A stretch of DNA of 64,000 nucleotides from Strigamia acuminata (taxonomy: Eukaryota > Arthropoda > Chilopoda > Geophilomorpha > Linotaeniidae), in NCBI GenBank assembly GCA_949358305.1, contig OX442314.1, forward strand, positions 44,090,581-44,154,580. The letters are read 5' to 3'. The notes under the pieces are model-generated. The model worked only from the letters and a program-made list of their open reading frames with translations, was not told the origin of the DNA and made no database searches. Shown here piece by piece: positions 31,640-42,790 of the stretch. Both the position numbers and the translations under genes were made by a program. Each line of letters opens with the position of its first letter. The stretch's first letter is position 1.

Positions 31640-32867
31640 GATTTAGGCGACGTCACGGTTTTGTTGGAGCAAATACGGATTTCTGAAATTCATACATACA
31701 TACATACATAAATAAATAAATAAAGCATTCATTTTTGTACATAAATAATGCATTTTTTGCACATGAAAATGCATTTTTGCACGTAAACGCAACATTTTAG
31801 CACACTTTCTCAGCACAAGTTGCAAATAAAAGCCTAATTTTCTCTAAATTCATATATCATTCATTCATCCATTTCTTTTTTAGAATTTAGTTAATTCTCT
31901 GTTGCATCGTTGCAATTGCAAAGATGCAGAGAGCTGATGCGCCTTGACATGACGGTTGGCCGGGGCTGAGCCCTGGCAAATTTGCCCGGGTGATGAAAAG
32001 AAATTGTTGCTCGGTTAGTTCCCATGGAAATTAATCAAATGAGTAGAAATTCTTTCTTTCTTTCTTTCTTTCTCAATGATTAGTTGAATTTCATGTAATT
32101 TCATGTCATGTTCATATCCATTTTCCAGCTAATTTTCTAGAATCGTAATCAGAAAATACAAAATATTTATTTATTTCATCACATTTCATCACATTTCATC
32201 ATATTCCTTCATTCACAAAATAAGCTTTCCCAACACAGATTTATTTATTCTTATTTTCAAAAGATCAATCCAATTGGAATAATCGGAATCTTTATTGCAA
32301 ATTATTTATTACAAATTCTTTAATTCTTACTGTTGTGTCATTTTAAACCTAAATTCACACCGTTCGATTCGTGTTCCATTCGTTATTCCATTCCAACTGT
32401 AAAGAAAATACAAAATGTGTATTTTATCACTATATTTCAATCTCTTCTTTTTTATTCTCTTTATTTCTCACCTGCTTATTGCTTAGAATCCGTTAATTTA
32501 ATTCCACGCTGTTCAATTCGTTCGATCGCATCCATTTTTTCCCACCTTTTCTGCATTTCCTATACGAACACATCACATTTCATCACATTGTTACATCTCC
32601 ATTATCGTTCAATTCGAATACAATCTCTCACCTGAATATAAATTCCTAAATAATCCAATCCAATCCAATCCAATCCAATCCAAAATGGCTGCAGCTCAGC
32701 TCCTCCTTTTTTAAAACCTATCTCCGCAGAACTAGGCTTAACAACCCCATGTTATCCTATGGCAATTTGGTAAAAAGGATCGTTCGTGACGTCACACGCC
32801 CGTGCTCCCGACCCGAGATCACAGATCACACGACCCAAACAACAAACTATACCCGTATGTTGCCAAA

Positions 32868-33281
32868 ATGGCTCATCAAACAACGAGGCTACAAATGCGA
32901 ATTCATCTTCATTTCACTGCGTCGCAAAACCAAAAGTTTGCTCAATTTTGTGTGTTTTCGCTTTCGAAAATTTCCATCTCTTCTTCTTCTTCGCCACCGA
33001 TGTATCCACCGATCGGCATGGGGATGTTTATGCCGCCGCCGAATTTCATGCCGATGAGTTACCCCTCCGATAACAAATTTGTAGTTTTTGGTCATTTTAA
33101 TGATTGTAATTTGTTGCGTTCGGTGCGAACTGCGAAACGAATAAACAGATATTTTTGGTGTAAAACAAAATTGGTTTATTTTTGCATTTTTAAGATACAG
33201 AAATGCTATTCACTTGTTAGTGCCAAGAAAGTGTCAGATAAAGGTTACACATGTGTTAATTTTAAATTTTGGAAAAATTAG
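32868..33281 (+). CDS. Small conserved frame, unit 3 (hypothetical)
   Basis: Counterpart of 1728-2141, same start and length, with a few substitutions (for example Met for Val in the Pro/Met-rich stretch). Confidence 0.18.
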   Translation: MAHQTTRLQMRIHLHFTASQNQKFAQFCVFSLSKISISSSSSPPMYPPIGMGMFMPPPNFMPMSYPSDNKFVVFGHFNDCNLLRSVRTAKRINRYFWCKTKLVYFCIFKIQKCYSLVSAKKVSDKGYTCVNFKFWKN

Positions 33282-33302
33282 AAACAACAATTTATTAATT
33301 AA

Positions 33303-33303
33303 T

Positions 33304-33358
<55 letters not shown>

Positions 33359-33361
33359 TTT
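33303..33361. repeat. TTTA microsatellite, unit 3
   Basis: About 15 copies of TTTA. Confidence 0.9.
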
Positions 33362-33479
33362 TCAACTGATACATAAGTTATTCCTGGTGAAAATTGTAGG
33401 GTTGGATTTTAATAATTAATTAATTAATTTCATATTACTTTGAATGATTTTATTTTTGGTTTTTAAAATTGGAAAAATG

Positions 33480-34233
33480 AAAATGGATCGCGAGTCTAGA
33501 TGGTTTTAGAAGCGTTTGAAAGACGCCGCGAAACAGTAAATAGCTAAAGGCCTGGTTTTGTACCTGCCGAGCATCGAATGTGCGCAGGAAATTGGTAGCT
33601 AACACACTCTCAGATACTGTACATACACTAATATTTAAATTAATGCTGGGTACCCCGAGCTGTAAAAATCGGGGACAGAATGTCCGGTAGTCGCGTCTGA
33701 ACCAAAACCCAACGCGTGACCCGCTAACAAACGTGTTTTCACACGAAGCTAAACGAATGCACGTCTCGTAATGGCTCATAAGCAACCCCAAACTGTCGAG
33801 TTCGAAGCGAAGACGGGCAATTTACGCGTGCTTATACAACGCACGGGCCCAAATCCTAACTCTAAACCTAACTCTATGCTTAATTAAAGCTAAAGCCTAA
33901 ATGGAAGGCGGCTAAACTAAGCAATGCGCACGCATGCGAAATAAAGAGACACAACTTCGAATTACCGGCCAGCTAATCCTGTTAGGCCTCAGAAAACGCG
34001 TCACGGCGCCTAAAAACATGCAAACATGGACGAAAAAGAGGTGGAAAACAAATGGCTACGAGTGGTGTAAAACCGTGAGTTCACACTGAGAAATGAATGA
34101 AAGCCCGACGCCGTGTTTCAGAACGTCGGGGCGGAATCAAAGCCACAAGTGGGCCTCGAGAAGTGAATCAAGCTTGGATTTGAACACTGGCTACGAAGTA
34201 GCACCTACGCAGTCGGCTGCTCAAGCAAGTACA
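33480..34233. other. Unit 3-specific block of unknown origin
   Basis: A 0.75-kb block with higher GC content, absent from the other units. On the minus strand near 34170-34215 it has a TTCAAATCC motif after a possible tRNA-like arm, so part may be a SINE. I see no convincing frame. Confidence 0.4.
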
Positions 34234-34627
34234 AGACAGTATCTGCATGGTTTTCTACGCCATATTCGATCAAAATCAATGCCTAACTCCATCACCTCGA
34301 TTAGGCCTAAACGGAAATGTGGAAACACGGCGCATGCGTCGACTAAAACGCCGCCTGCCAAGTACAAATAACACGAATGCGGATGGATGTGTCGGCTAGA
34401 GTTGGACAATCAGTTTGACCACTGGTTGAAGTATAGGTGAGCATTGACACGAATGCACGTGCAACACACACACACACACACTCACTCTTCGATGATTCCG
34501 TGGAATCGATTCGCGTTGGAATCGAACGAGTGTTTCGGACAGAATCATCGGCCAAATCTGCCGCACTACCGTACGTCCTTTAATTTTAAATTGCGGATTA
34601 ATTAATATGCGAAATAAGACGATTTAG

Positions 34628-34692
34628 GGGGTCACTACAAAACACAGGGTACACCCCAAATGGGGTACCCCATGGGGTATATCCCAAAGTCC
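34628..34692 (-). repeat. 65-bp inverted repeat, right end, unit 3
   Basis: Intact right end, with ACACCCCAAATGG where unit 1 has ACACCCTAAATGG. It shows the uninterrupted form of the unit 2 insertion site. Confidence 0.85.
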
Positions 34693-35829
34693 TGGAATGT
34701 GTAATGAATAAATAAAAATTACTAAAATAATTGAAATAAAAATTACGAAAAAAAAATTTAAATTACATACAAAAATATGACATTACATGTTAAAAATCAC
34801 AAAAATCAATTTTTTTTACTGACAAATCACAGAAATTTATTTTTTGACTCACAAATCACAAAAATCAATTTTTTGACTAAAAATCTATGATTTTATTCAA
34901 CAATAAATTTTTAAAAAACATTACAATTTGATATAAAAAATCGATAAAAATGGAGAAAGAACGATAAAAATCGGTAAAAATCGATAAAAATGGAGAAAAG
35001 ATGATAAAAATCGGTAAAAATCGATAAAAATCGGTAAAAATCGATAAAAATGGAGAAAAAAACGATAAAAATCAATAAAAATCGGTAAAAATCGGTAAAA
35101 ATCGATAAAAATCGGTAAAAATCGATAACAATCGGTAAAAATCGATAAAAATCGGCAAAAATTGATAAAAATCGGTAAAAATCAATAAAAATCGGTAAAA
35201 ATCGGTAAAAATTGTTAAACATCGGTAAAAATTGGTAAAAATCGTTAAAAATCGGTAAAAATTGATAAAAATAGAGAAAAAACGATAAAAATCGATAAAA
35301 ATCGGTAAAAATCAATAAAAATCGGTAAAAATCGATAAAAATCGGTAAAAATTGATAAAAATCGATAAAAATCAATAAAAATCAATAAAAATCGGTAAAA
35401 ATCGATAAAAATCGGTAAAAATCGATAAAAATTGGTAAAAATCGATAAAAATCGGTAAAAATCGTTAAAAATCGGTAAAAATCGGTAAAAATCGATAAAA
35501 ATTGGTAAAAATTGTTAAAACCGATTTTTATCGTTTTTTCCCCATTTTTATCGATTTTTACCAATTTTTATAGTTTTTTCTCTATTTTTATCGATTTTTA
35601 CCGATTTTTATCGTTTTTTCTCCATTTTCATCGATTTTTTATATTGAATTGTAATGTTTTTTAAAGATTTATTGTTGAATAAAATCATCGATTTTTGAGT
35701 CAAAAAATTTATTTTTGTGATTTTTGTGATGTTTCACATGTGCAGGCCTTTCTCACACGGACCATGCACATGAAATGCATCATTTGTAATGTCGTGTAAA
35801 TCGTAAAAATAGAAGTTAAGCAAATATAA
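34693..35829. other. Link region after unit 3, left part
   Basis: Same as links 1 and 2 up to GCAAATATAA, where the 14-kb Ty3/mdg4 element is inserted. The link resumes at 49861 and runs to 50575. Confidence 0.7.
34940..35640. repeat. 10-bp minisatellite with inverted arm, link 3
   Basis: About 570 bp of AAAAATCGRT-type units and about 125 bp of inverse. Confidence 0.9.
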
Positions 35830-36780
35830 TGCTGCGATCCGGGTTGATATCCACTTAATTCCTAATAAATTAAGCAGAAACCGCAGGTGAATGCTTTACA
35901 AGACTTACAATCGGCGGCCAAAACTTGTCTAGGGTTAAGTTTACAGAAATAAAAGAGTCAGTTTTATCAATAAAAATACACTTTATATTTATTCGTTTAA
36001 TTACAATGAAATGACTAGAAATAATGATACGAGAGCGACAAGTCGCTGAATAATGAGCGGGAAAAATAACAATGAAAGGGCTTGCAACGACTGTTGCAAG
36101 CTACAAAGCGTCAGTGATGGCGCTTAAACAACACAATGTTGTTGAGCGAAGGCAAATGTCTTCGTTTTGCAAACTCACGAACGATGGTCGAAGACGATGG
36201 TTCTCGTGGGTTTCTTCTGTCCTCGTACGACGGCTCAGCGGCGGTGGTTCACGGGGCAGGCGTCCGGCTCTCGTTCGATGGCGGTGGCTGACGTTCGCGC
36301 GACAGCGACGGCGATGGTTCACGATCGTCGGGAAACTTCTCGGTACGATAGCTGGAATTAGCGACGGCTAATTCAAGCAAGATTGCTGGCTTTGTAAGTT
36401 GTTACAAAGCAAGCAGATGAAACTGAAGAACACGAGTCCACTATCAATACTAATTCAAGGAGGAAAGAGCAGTGATGTTTGTGGTTGTGTGTTTTATTTC
36501 AGAGTCCCGATTTGAGCCAAGGCGCAAGCCCAGCACGCTTCAACATTGCGCAGAAAACCTGCGCACTTAGCTCAAATGGGTGCAACTAGTGGTTATTACA
36601 CCATATTGCACCATAACGGCTAATAACCGTCTTCACCCCGGACAACCTGGGGTGATATGTGCCTAGAGAGGATTTCTCCCCTCGGTCACATGATCTGACT
36701 TGGCGTGTGCCACAGCCAAATTAATTAGAAGACAATTAATTTTATCTTCTAAGTTGGTGAAATACATTGAGATCACCACA
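35830..36780 (-). repeat. Ty3/mdg4 element 2, 3' LTR
   Basis: 951 bp. On the minus strand it is preceded by the polypurine tract AATGGGGGGATG (36781-36792). It differs from the 5' LTR at, for example, about 36299, 36310 and 36525. Confidence 0.92.
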
Positions 36781-36832
36781 CATCCCCCCATTTAAGACGA
36801 ATCTTACATGGAGAGAAATGAACGAATCCAAT

Positions 36833-39121
36833 TTACGATTCGTCCATGCCCTGAGTCTTCTCAGGCGTCGACGGGCGCATCATATCCGTGGCGTCGTCCC
36901 TCGGATTGGATCGCTCATTGACGATACACAGGTCGCGACCTGCGTTTGGTCCGGAGACCATTCCAGGGTTGACATGAAGCCAAACCTGGATGATTCTTGC
37001 CGAGTTCGCTCGGTTGAAAAATCCTAGCGCCGCAAACTCTATGGGATCCTCTGGCGCCAATCGTGCCCTTAAGAGTCGGTCGTGGAGCACAGATGGTGGG
37101 CTTAACACCCGGATGTGGTCCTCGAGCCACATAAACACCTGCCTCGACAACTTGTGGTTGTTGCTAAGCAGTGTTCGCGTATCCGGCGTCAAATAGAAGT
37201 GCGGATACAGGCGCATCAGGGTCTTGAAAGCCGACTCTTTCTTCAGCGGCTTAACCGTCTTCTCCGTCTTGGCTGGTGGCGGCGGTGGCGGCGGTCGCGA
37301 ATCTTCCGTCGTGGCATCGTCGGAATGGCTCGGCGAGCCCATGAAAACCAACGCGGGTGCGGAGGTTGACGAGGGTGTGACGCCTCGTCCCTGCGCTCGA
37401 CCAACTCCGGGGAGCTTGCGGGGTTCGACTACCCGTTGAACTCCGGCTGGAGTTTGAGAACTTCTCGGGTTCTCCTGCCAAAACGAGCATCCAGCGCCTT
37501 CTTGGGCCGACTGAAAAGCAGCTAGTGACGCGGCTGCTGTGGCGCTCGTAACTGGAAGCGGTGTTTTTCCGGTCGCTTGCGCCGTGGCCTTTGCAAAGGA
37601 CCACTCGGTTCTCAACCGAACGGCGGCCTCCTCTTCGGTCTCGCCGTTAGCTACGACTTGCTTAATTAGCTCGGCTAAGATCGTAGGCGGGTCGAGCCGG
37701 ATGTAGTACCACAGCTCGACTTTCTTCTCCGACAGGCCCATCGGCGCGGTCCAAAGGTAAGTAATGGCCGCTAACGCCTGTCCTGGCGAAGGAAGAACAC
37801 CAGGGTACAACACCCTAGTCATCCCCGGAATTAGCTGACGCTGAAAATCCATCAGGCGGGGATCATCAATGGTCTTGATGTCGGAGAGTTCTAGCCTTTC
37901 AGCTAGTCTTTGCCAGTCCTTCTGCGACTCGGCGATCTGGGCGCTTTGGTATGCGTCCAACTTCTGGAGCACTTCCTGCTGCGCTCTAATGGGTTGCTGC
38001 TCGTAGCAGGTCCATTGTGGTCCGAATGACTCACTAAAAAATGGCCGGAGTTGCAGGTTGCTAACTCCAGCCGGCAAGCGGGAAACATATCCATGTTCGG
38101 GCAAGCGGCTAGCATGTCCAGGTACTGGCACGCTACAGTCGGGAGAGATATCACCGACGACACGCCTTATGGCGTATGGAGTAGCCGGGTTGTCCACTTT
38201 GAACGTGGAGACGGTTCGGCTACTTCGGGCGGACTTGATTGTGGAGTCCGATTCGAAGCTTAGCGAAGACGACGAGCCAAACGTCTCTGGTGTCCGTCCT
38301 CGTCGCGACTGCGGGCGTGGTGGTGGTGCGTCAGTCGAATATGGGCGCGATCGCCTCTGTCGCTCCTCTCGATCGCGGCTGGATTCTCAAAACATCGGGC
38401 GTGTTGCTTGATCCGGCGGAGGGAGTCTTCCCACCCTCAAATCCTCGTCTTGCGGCGGAGGATTGATGGCCGCTGGGGCCGGGAGTTCATCTTCTCAATA
38501 GAAAGGGAGAGCGCATCGCGCTTGCTCCTCTGCCTCGTGTTCTTGAGCCAGTTGTCGATTTTCGTCGACGCGAAGCTGCACTGCGGCAGCTTTGAGTGCC
38601 TTTGAAGGGAAAAACCCCGGAAAGTCATTGAAACACCCGGCGAGCGCCAACTGGTGGAGCTCGGTTTGTGTGACGGGAAATTGTGGGTTCCCGTCACAAA
38701 CGGTTTTGCGATACCGCTGGACGACTTCACGCTGTGTCGTCTTGAGGTTTTTCCTCACTTGGGTGAGAGCACCGTAATTAATTCCGGTACTCTTTAGCGC
38801 TCTTCTGCGCTCGTGACGCTCTCGGGGCGTCACTGGCCACTGGTTGTGCAACAAATCTGCTGCAAGCGGTCCTGGGGGGCTCTCGTCGAGCGTCCACTCG
38901 ATTTCGTCGACACCGTCCACGTGAAGGCGCTCGATGAATCTGCCTTTTGCACCAAATCCTTGCAGCGCCGATCTGCTGAAGTCGTGGCGCAACTTCCACC
39001 AGGTATTGTTTGCCGTCTTCAGTCTTCTGATTTTTTCGGGCAACGCCGCCCGAAAAATCAGCGGGTGCTGAGTCGGCACGTGATCGGGAAGCGCGAATGG
39101 CGTTTCTCGATCCCTCTCGAT
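36833..39121 (-). pseudogene. Third ORF of element 2, exon 2 (unknown protein, two in-frame TGA)
   Basis: This frame lies after pol, in the place where retroviruses carry env, but it shows no signal peptide or membrane segment. It runs 763 codons with only two stops, both TGA, at 38495-38497 and 38387-38389; either could come from a CGA arginine codon by C-to-T change. The N-terminal part is basic. A middle part is rich in Ser/Arg. Then come a probable helical region (AQQEVLQKLDAYQSAQIAES), a Pro run and a C-terminal folded-looking part (QVFMWLEDHIRVLSPPSVL). In-frame TAG lies directly before 39121, and the sequence there looks like a splice acceptor, so it is probably joined to 39391-39480. 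I do not recognise the family. Confidence 0.55.
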
Positions 39122-39390
39122 CTATATTCGAAGAAAAATAAATAAATTAGTTTATTTAAAAATAAACAAATAATTTCTTATTTGAAATATTTTTTAAGCT
39201 TAGCGCTTGTGGCTGTGAGCCACTAAGGGATGTTAGTTGTCATGGCAACTCCCTTCGCACATGCTCGAAGCACGTGACTTTTGTAGCCGCCATTTTTATT
39301 TTTTAGCGGCTTGTGTTTGAAGTCAGGAAAAGTGAATTTATTCAATTTTTCTGACTTAAACACTTGGTAAAATTTATTTTAATAGTTTAC
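39122..39390 (-). other. Predicted intron before third ORF of element 2
   Basis: On the minus strand the donor reads AGG|GTAAAC and the acceptor TTTTTCTTCGAATATAG|ATC. It is 269 bp long. Removal joins exon 1 (30 codons exactly) to exon 2 in phase 0, without a stop. Confidence 0.55.
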
Positions 39391-39480
39391 CCTCTCTTGC
39401 AACGATAGCTGGGCATCGTTGTGGGCCCCTTCCAGCGGCATTTCTTCGTCCGCATGGAGGTTGACTTTGTCATCTGCCAT
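39391..39480 (-). CDS. Third ORF of element 2, exon 1
   Basis: ATG in the context GAGAATGG opens 30 acidic codons (MADDKVNLHADEE...) that end at the predicted donor. Read without splicing the frame stops three codons later. It lies 345 bases after the pol stop. Confidence 0.5.
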
Positions 39481-39824
39481 TCTCCTTCTTTTTCGCGTCG
39501 AAAAAGAAATTCTTTCGGCTAGAAAGAATTAATAAATTATATTAAATATATTTATTGAATTTTTCTTTCAGAAAAATAACTTACAGTTTGCTGAATCAAG
39601 AAAAACTGTCGTGCTGTATCGGAGTCGATGCATCCACTTCAAAACTTATCGGAAAAGTGGCTAAGTTTGTTGATTGGAAAAACGAACTTGTTTCGGTGAC
39701 ACCGAATGACGTCACAAATTATAACGCATTGTGAACGTTGTCATTCGAGTGTGGACTACGAATGACGTCACGAGATTGCTCTCTCGGATCTTTTTTGGGT
39801 AAACCCAAAAGGTGAAAGTCAACG

Positions 39825-41082
39825 CTATGTCTTGACTCGCGGAACGCGAGATCTCAAGTTGTACTTTGACTTTCGCGAAGTACAATCCAACTTGTTTAGA
39901 TTGTCATCAGCATCGTCTCCAATGTCAGATGAGTTATTTACTTCATTGTTTGAAACTTTTTCTTTTTCTAAAAACATTTCCTTTTCTAGATTTTCATCCA
40001 GAGAAACATTTTCAAGTCGCTTGTTTATTTCATCGACTTCGTTATTTTTGAGTTTCGATTTTTCACTCGATTCCGTGTTTTCGACAGGAATTTTGGATAA
40101 TTCAACATCATCCAAGGTATTAACAATATTTTTTGTTTTTTGACCCACTTCCTCCCCTTCCAGCCAAATTTCTTGGTTGAAAACGGGAAAGTACGGCATT
40201 AATTCAGTGCCGTGAACTGCTGGATAAATTTTATTATCGCTCAGCCTTCGAAGTTGAAAGGCGCCTCCTTGTAATCTTTTGACAATTACATAAGGCCCAT
40301 TCCTTTTCGGTGAAATGCCTGCTGCTATTCCTTTAGCGGCATTTGAGAGTATATGAGACTCTCGCCAGACTAAATCATTTTGTCTGAAGTTGTCGAATTT
40401 TTTATCTGATTTTTCAGCTTCGACACGGCGTCTCAAATCTAAGACGTGAGACATCATATGCTGATACGTCTCTGCAATTATTGCTTCTAATTTCTGAACA
40501 TATAAATGCGGATTTTTTGGATTAATGACCAAAATTCCTTCCGGAATTCTTGGATCCCAAGGAATTCTTAATTCTCGGAAAAAATTCAAGAAAGCTGGAG
40601 AATAATCTCTGCCTCTTGTTACAGTTGTTCTCAAACTGAATGCAAATTCGCGCAGATATTCATCCCATTGATCGTGAATATCAGAATAAATCGAAACTAA
40701 ATATTTAATATCTCGATTGGTTCTCTCCACAGGATTGCTTTGTGGATGATAAATCGATGTCGGTGTTCGCGACATGTCGAATTTTTTGCAAAATTCTTTA
40801 TAGACCTGTGATCGAAATTGAGGTCCATTATCACTTATAATTTGTCTTGGAAATCCAAAAGTTATTGATAAGTGATAAATTGTGTTGGCAACTTTCATTG
40901 CCGTTGGATTACACATTGGAAATAATTCGGGCCAATGTGTAGCGACATCTACGATGACGCAAATGTGGGTATTGTTTTTTCTGGTTTTGGGTTTTGGGCC
41001 AGACAAATCCACACTGAGGCAGTCAAATGGTCCAAATGGTCCAATTTGAGCGCCTTCAATTTCGGTCTTCGATCTCGGCTTG
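39825..41082 (-). pseudogene. pol: Element 2 pol, downstream part (integrase core)
   Basis: This continues pol after the CACTG-type insertion. With the insert and one TTG duplication removed the frame is continuous with the upstream part. It holds the integrase core catalytic residues in VDLSGPKP, SDNGPQF and NPVERTNRD. The second D and the E are separated by 34 residues, one fewer than the usual 35. A basic C-terminal domain and an acidic tail rich in Glu, Asn and Lys follow. It has no start codon of its own and cannot be made as a fusion while the insert is present. Confidence 0.85.
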
Positions 41083-41537
41083 CACTGGAAAAAAAATCAG
41101 ATTTACTCACTTGTAAAGAATTGTAAATATATAGGTAGATGGATTTTACAAGTTTGTAAATTAGATTTACAAACAATTGAAAATAAGTCTTTTCCAAACA
41201 TATTTACAATCCGGAAAGAGACCATTTCCGTGACTTTTTTTACAATAACTTTACAAACATTTTCAATTGTGTAATTATAAAATTTCACAATATATTTCCA
41301 ATGTATTTCCAATATATTTCCAATATATTTCCAATATATTTCCAATATAAAAGTTTACTACTCTCCATTTTGAAAAATTTAAATACACAAACTCAATTTT
41401 TTATTTTTTTTAAGCTGTTTGATTTTTTTTTCAAACACTATTCAACAATTAGTTTTCATTGATTTGATCACAATTTACATGTTTTATTAACAGTTTTATT
41501 TAAATTTACTTTAACCTTATAGTTTTCTTTTTTCTTA

Positions 41538-41612
41538 CCATGACCTCTGCTGGAATTGAACCTGGGACCCTTTGTTCTAAAGACCACTGCCCTATCCACT
41601 AGGCTAGTATGG
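41538..41612 (-). other. tRNA-like sequence (SINE head or tRNA pseudogene)
   Basis: 75 bases on the minus strand with an A-box-like TAGCCTAGTGGATAGGG and a B box GGTTCAATTCC at the right spacing, an acceptor start CCAT matching the end ATGG, but mismatched anticodon and T stems. It probably derives from a tRNA or from the head of a tRNA-type SINE and is not a working tRNA gene. Confidence 0.45.
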
Positions 41613-41988
41613 CTTGTAATAGTTTTATGCATAACTTCCTATAAATAGTAACTTCTTTGTTAAATAATCTATTTGAGATTCATTGTATTAAAAATACAAT
41701 CAATCTCACATTGATTATTTGTGGAGGAGTCGGATTGTTTCATCGACGGTACGTTTCATCGACACGTATTTTTCTGTCCCTGCGCCCTGATTGGGCCGAT
41801 TTCATATTGTTCATGTCGGTTCGAAATTGGACCGTTTTGTACATTATTTTCTCTTCTGAGTTCAAATTTGATACAATTTTATTGTGCCTGACCGTATTTT
41901 ACCTTGTTCTTGTTACATTTCAGATATTTAAATGTTACATTTAAATTTCAAGTATTTTCTTGCTTTTACATTATTTTTACAATCATTA

Positions 41989-42535
41989 GTGAGTTTGCGG
42001 TTGCCAATTGTTCCTTATAATTATGAGTTACAAGCTCATAATTATAATTATAATTCCTTCTTGGATTAGGCACTTGCGGTAAAACCAATATATTTTATAA
42101 ATTATACTTATGAATACCATGTGAACAGTACAAATCACTTGCATGTAATGGTAGAACAAATCCATATGCAAAAGAAAATGAAAATCTGTAGTTTTACTAA
42201 TTTGACATTTTTCAGACATAAAATTGTCTTCCAGTTTATTTATTTGCTTACCTGGAATGATTTTAGTTGTTTCTATCCTTCGATGGCAGAAAGAAATTGT
42301 GATTGAGGCTGAATGTTGAAACAGGTCAGGCAGCCATTTTGAATTTCCATCAGCACTATCAGCGCCATTTGCAATAGTGGGAGGAGCTTCAAATAGTGTT
42401 AAGCGATCTGATTGGCTCCCTTATTTTACAAAATAGTGTAAAAGTTGAGGAGTTACGTTATGTTATAAGTCCATTTTTATAATTATGAGCTTGTAACTCA
42501 TAATTATAAGGAACAATTGGCAACCGCAAACTCAC
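41989..42535. mobile_element. TA-flanked MITE nested in the CACTG element
   Basis: 547 bp with near-perfect inverted repeats of about 58 bp starting GTGAGTTTGCGGTTGCC, flanked by TA on both sides (41987-41988, 42536-42537). The TA duplication points to Tc1/mariner-type mobilisation. Each end also contains a hairpin, ATGAGTTACAAGCTCAT. Confidence 0.75.
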
Positions 42536-42790
42536 TATTGTGAAATAAAGTTTACACCACATTTCCATCTAAAAGAAAATTGATTGGAAACAACATTTCA
42601 AACAAAAGATTTACAACTAATTGAAAATATGACTTTTCATCTCTAGGATTTACTATACATTTTCAGAAGTTTGGAAATATATAAATATTTCCAACATATT
42701 TCCAACAAATTTCCGCATCATAGTAAATTCAACTTTTCCATATAAATTTTCAACTTGGAAATGTTTAGAAATATGCTTTTTTTTCCAGTG

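Larger units (their letters stand above)
31640..33480. other. Left subterminal conserved zone, unit 3
   Basis: Matches 498-2330 of unit 1 closely. It includes the TTTA run at 33303-33361 and no other gene than the small frame listed separately. Confidence 0.6.
31575..34692. mobile_element. Inverted-repeat-bounded segment, unit 3 (3.1-kb deletion form)
   Basis: Both 65-bp ends are intact, but the middle is replaced. Shared sequence stops near 33480 and resumes at 34234. No transposase, minisatellite or copia is present. It shows that the ends and subterminal zones are the constant parts. Confidence 0.6.
41083..42790. mobile_element. Non-autonomous CACTG-ended DNA transposon (CMC/CACTA-like) in element 2 pol
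   Basis: 1708 bp with perfect 14-bp terminal inverted repeats, CACTGGAAAAAAAA, and a 3-bp duplication TTG (41080-41082 and 42791-42793). Subterminal direct repeats of TTTCCAATATA lie near 41294-41345 and similar ones near the other end, typical of CACTA-type elements. It has no transposase frame. It contains a nested MITE and a tRNA-like sequence. Confidence 0.75.

Noticed and set aside
33840-33900. CCTAACTCTAAACCTAACTC run resembling telomere repeats
   Set aside because: Irregular, very short and not TTAGG or TTAGGG; no sign of a chromosome end.
37224-38605. Several plus-strand frames of 60-120 residues opposite the third ORF of element 2
   Set aside because: GC-rich antisense shadows without motif or start context.
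36833-39480. Envelope gene in element 2
   Set aside because: Position fits, but there is no signal peptide, fusion peptide, furin-type site or transmembrane segment in the frame.
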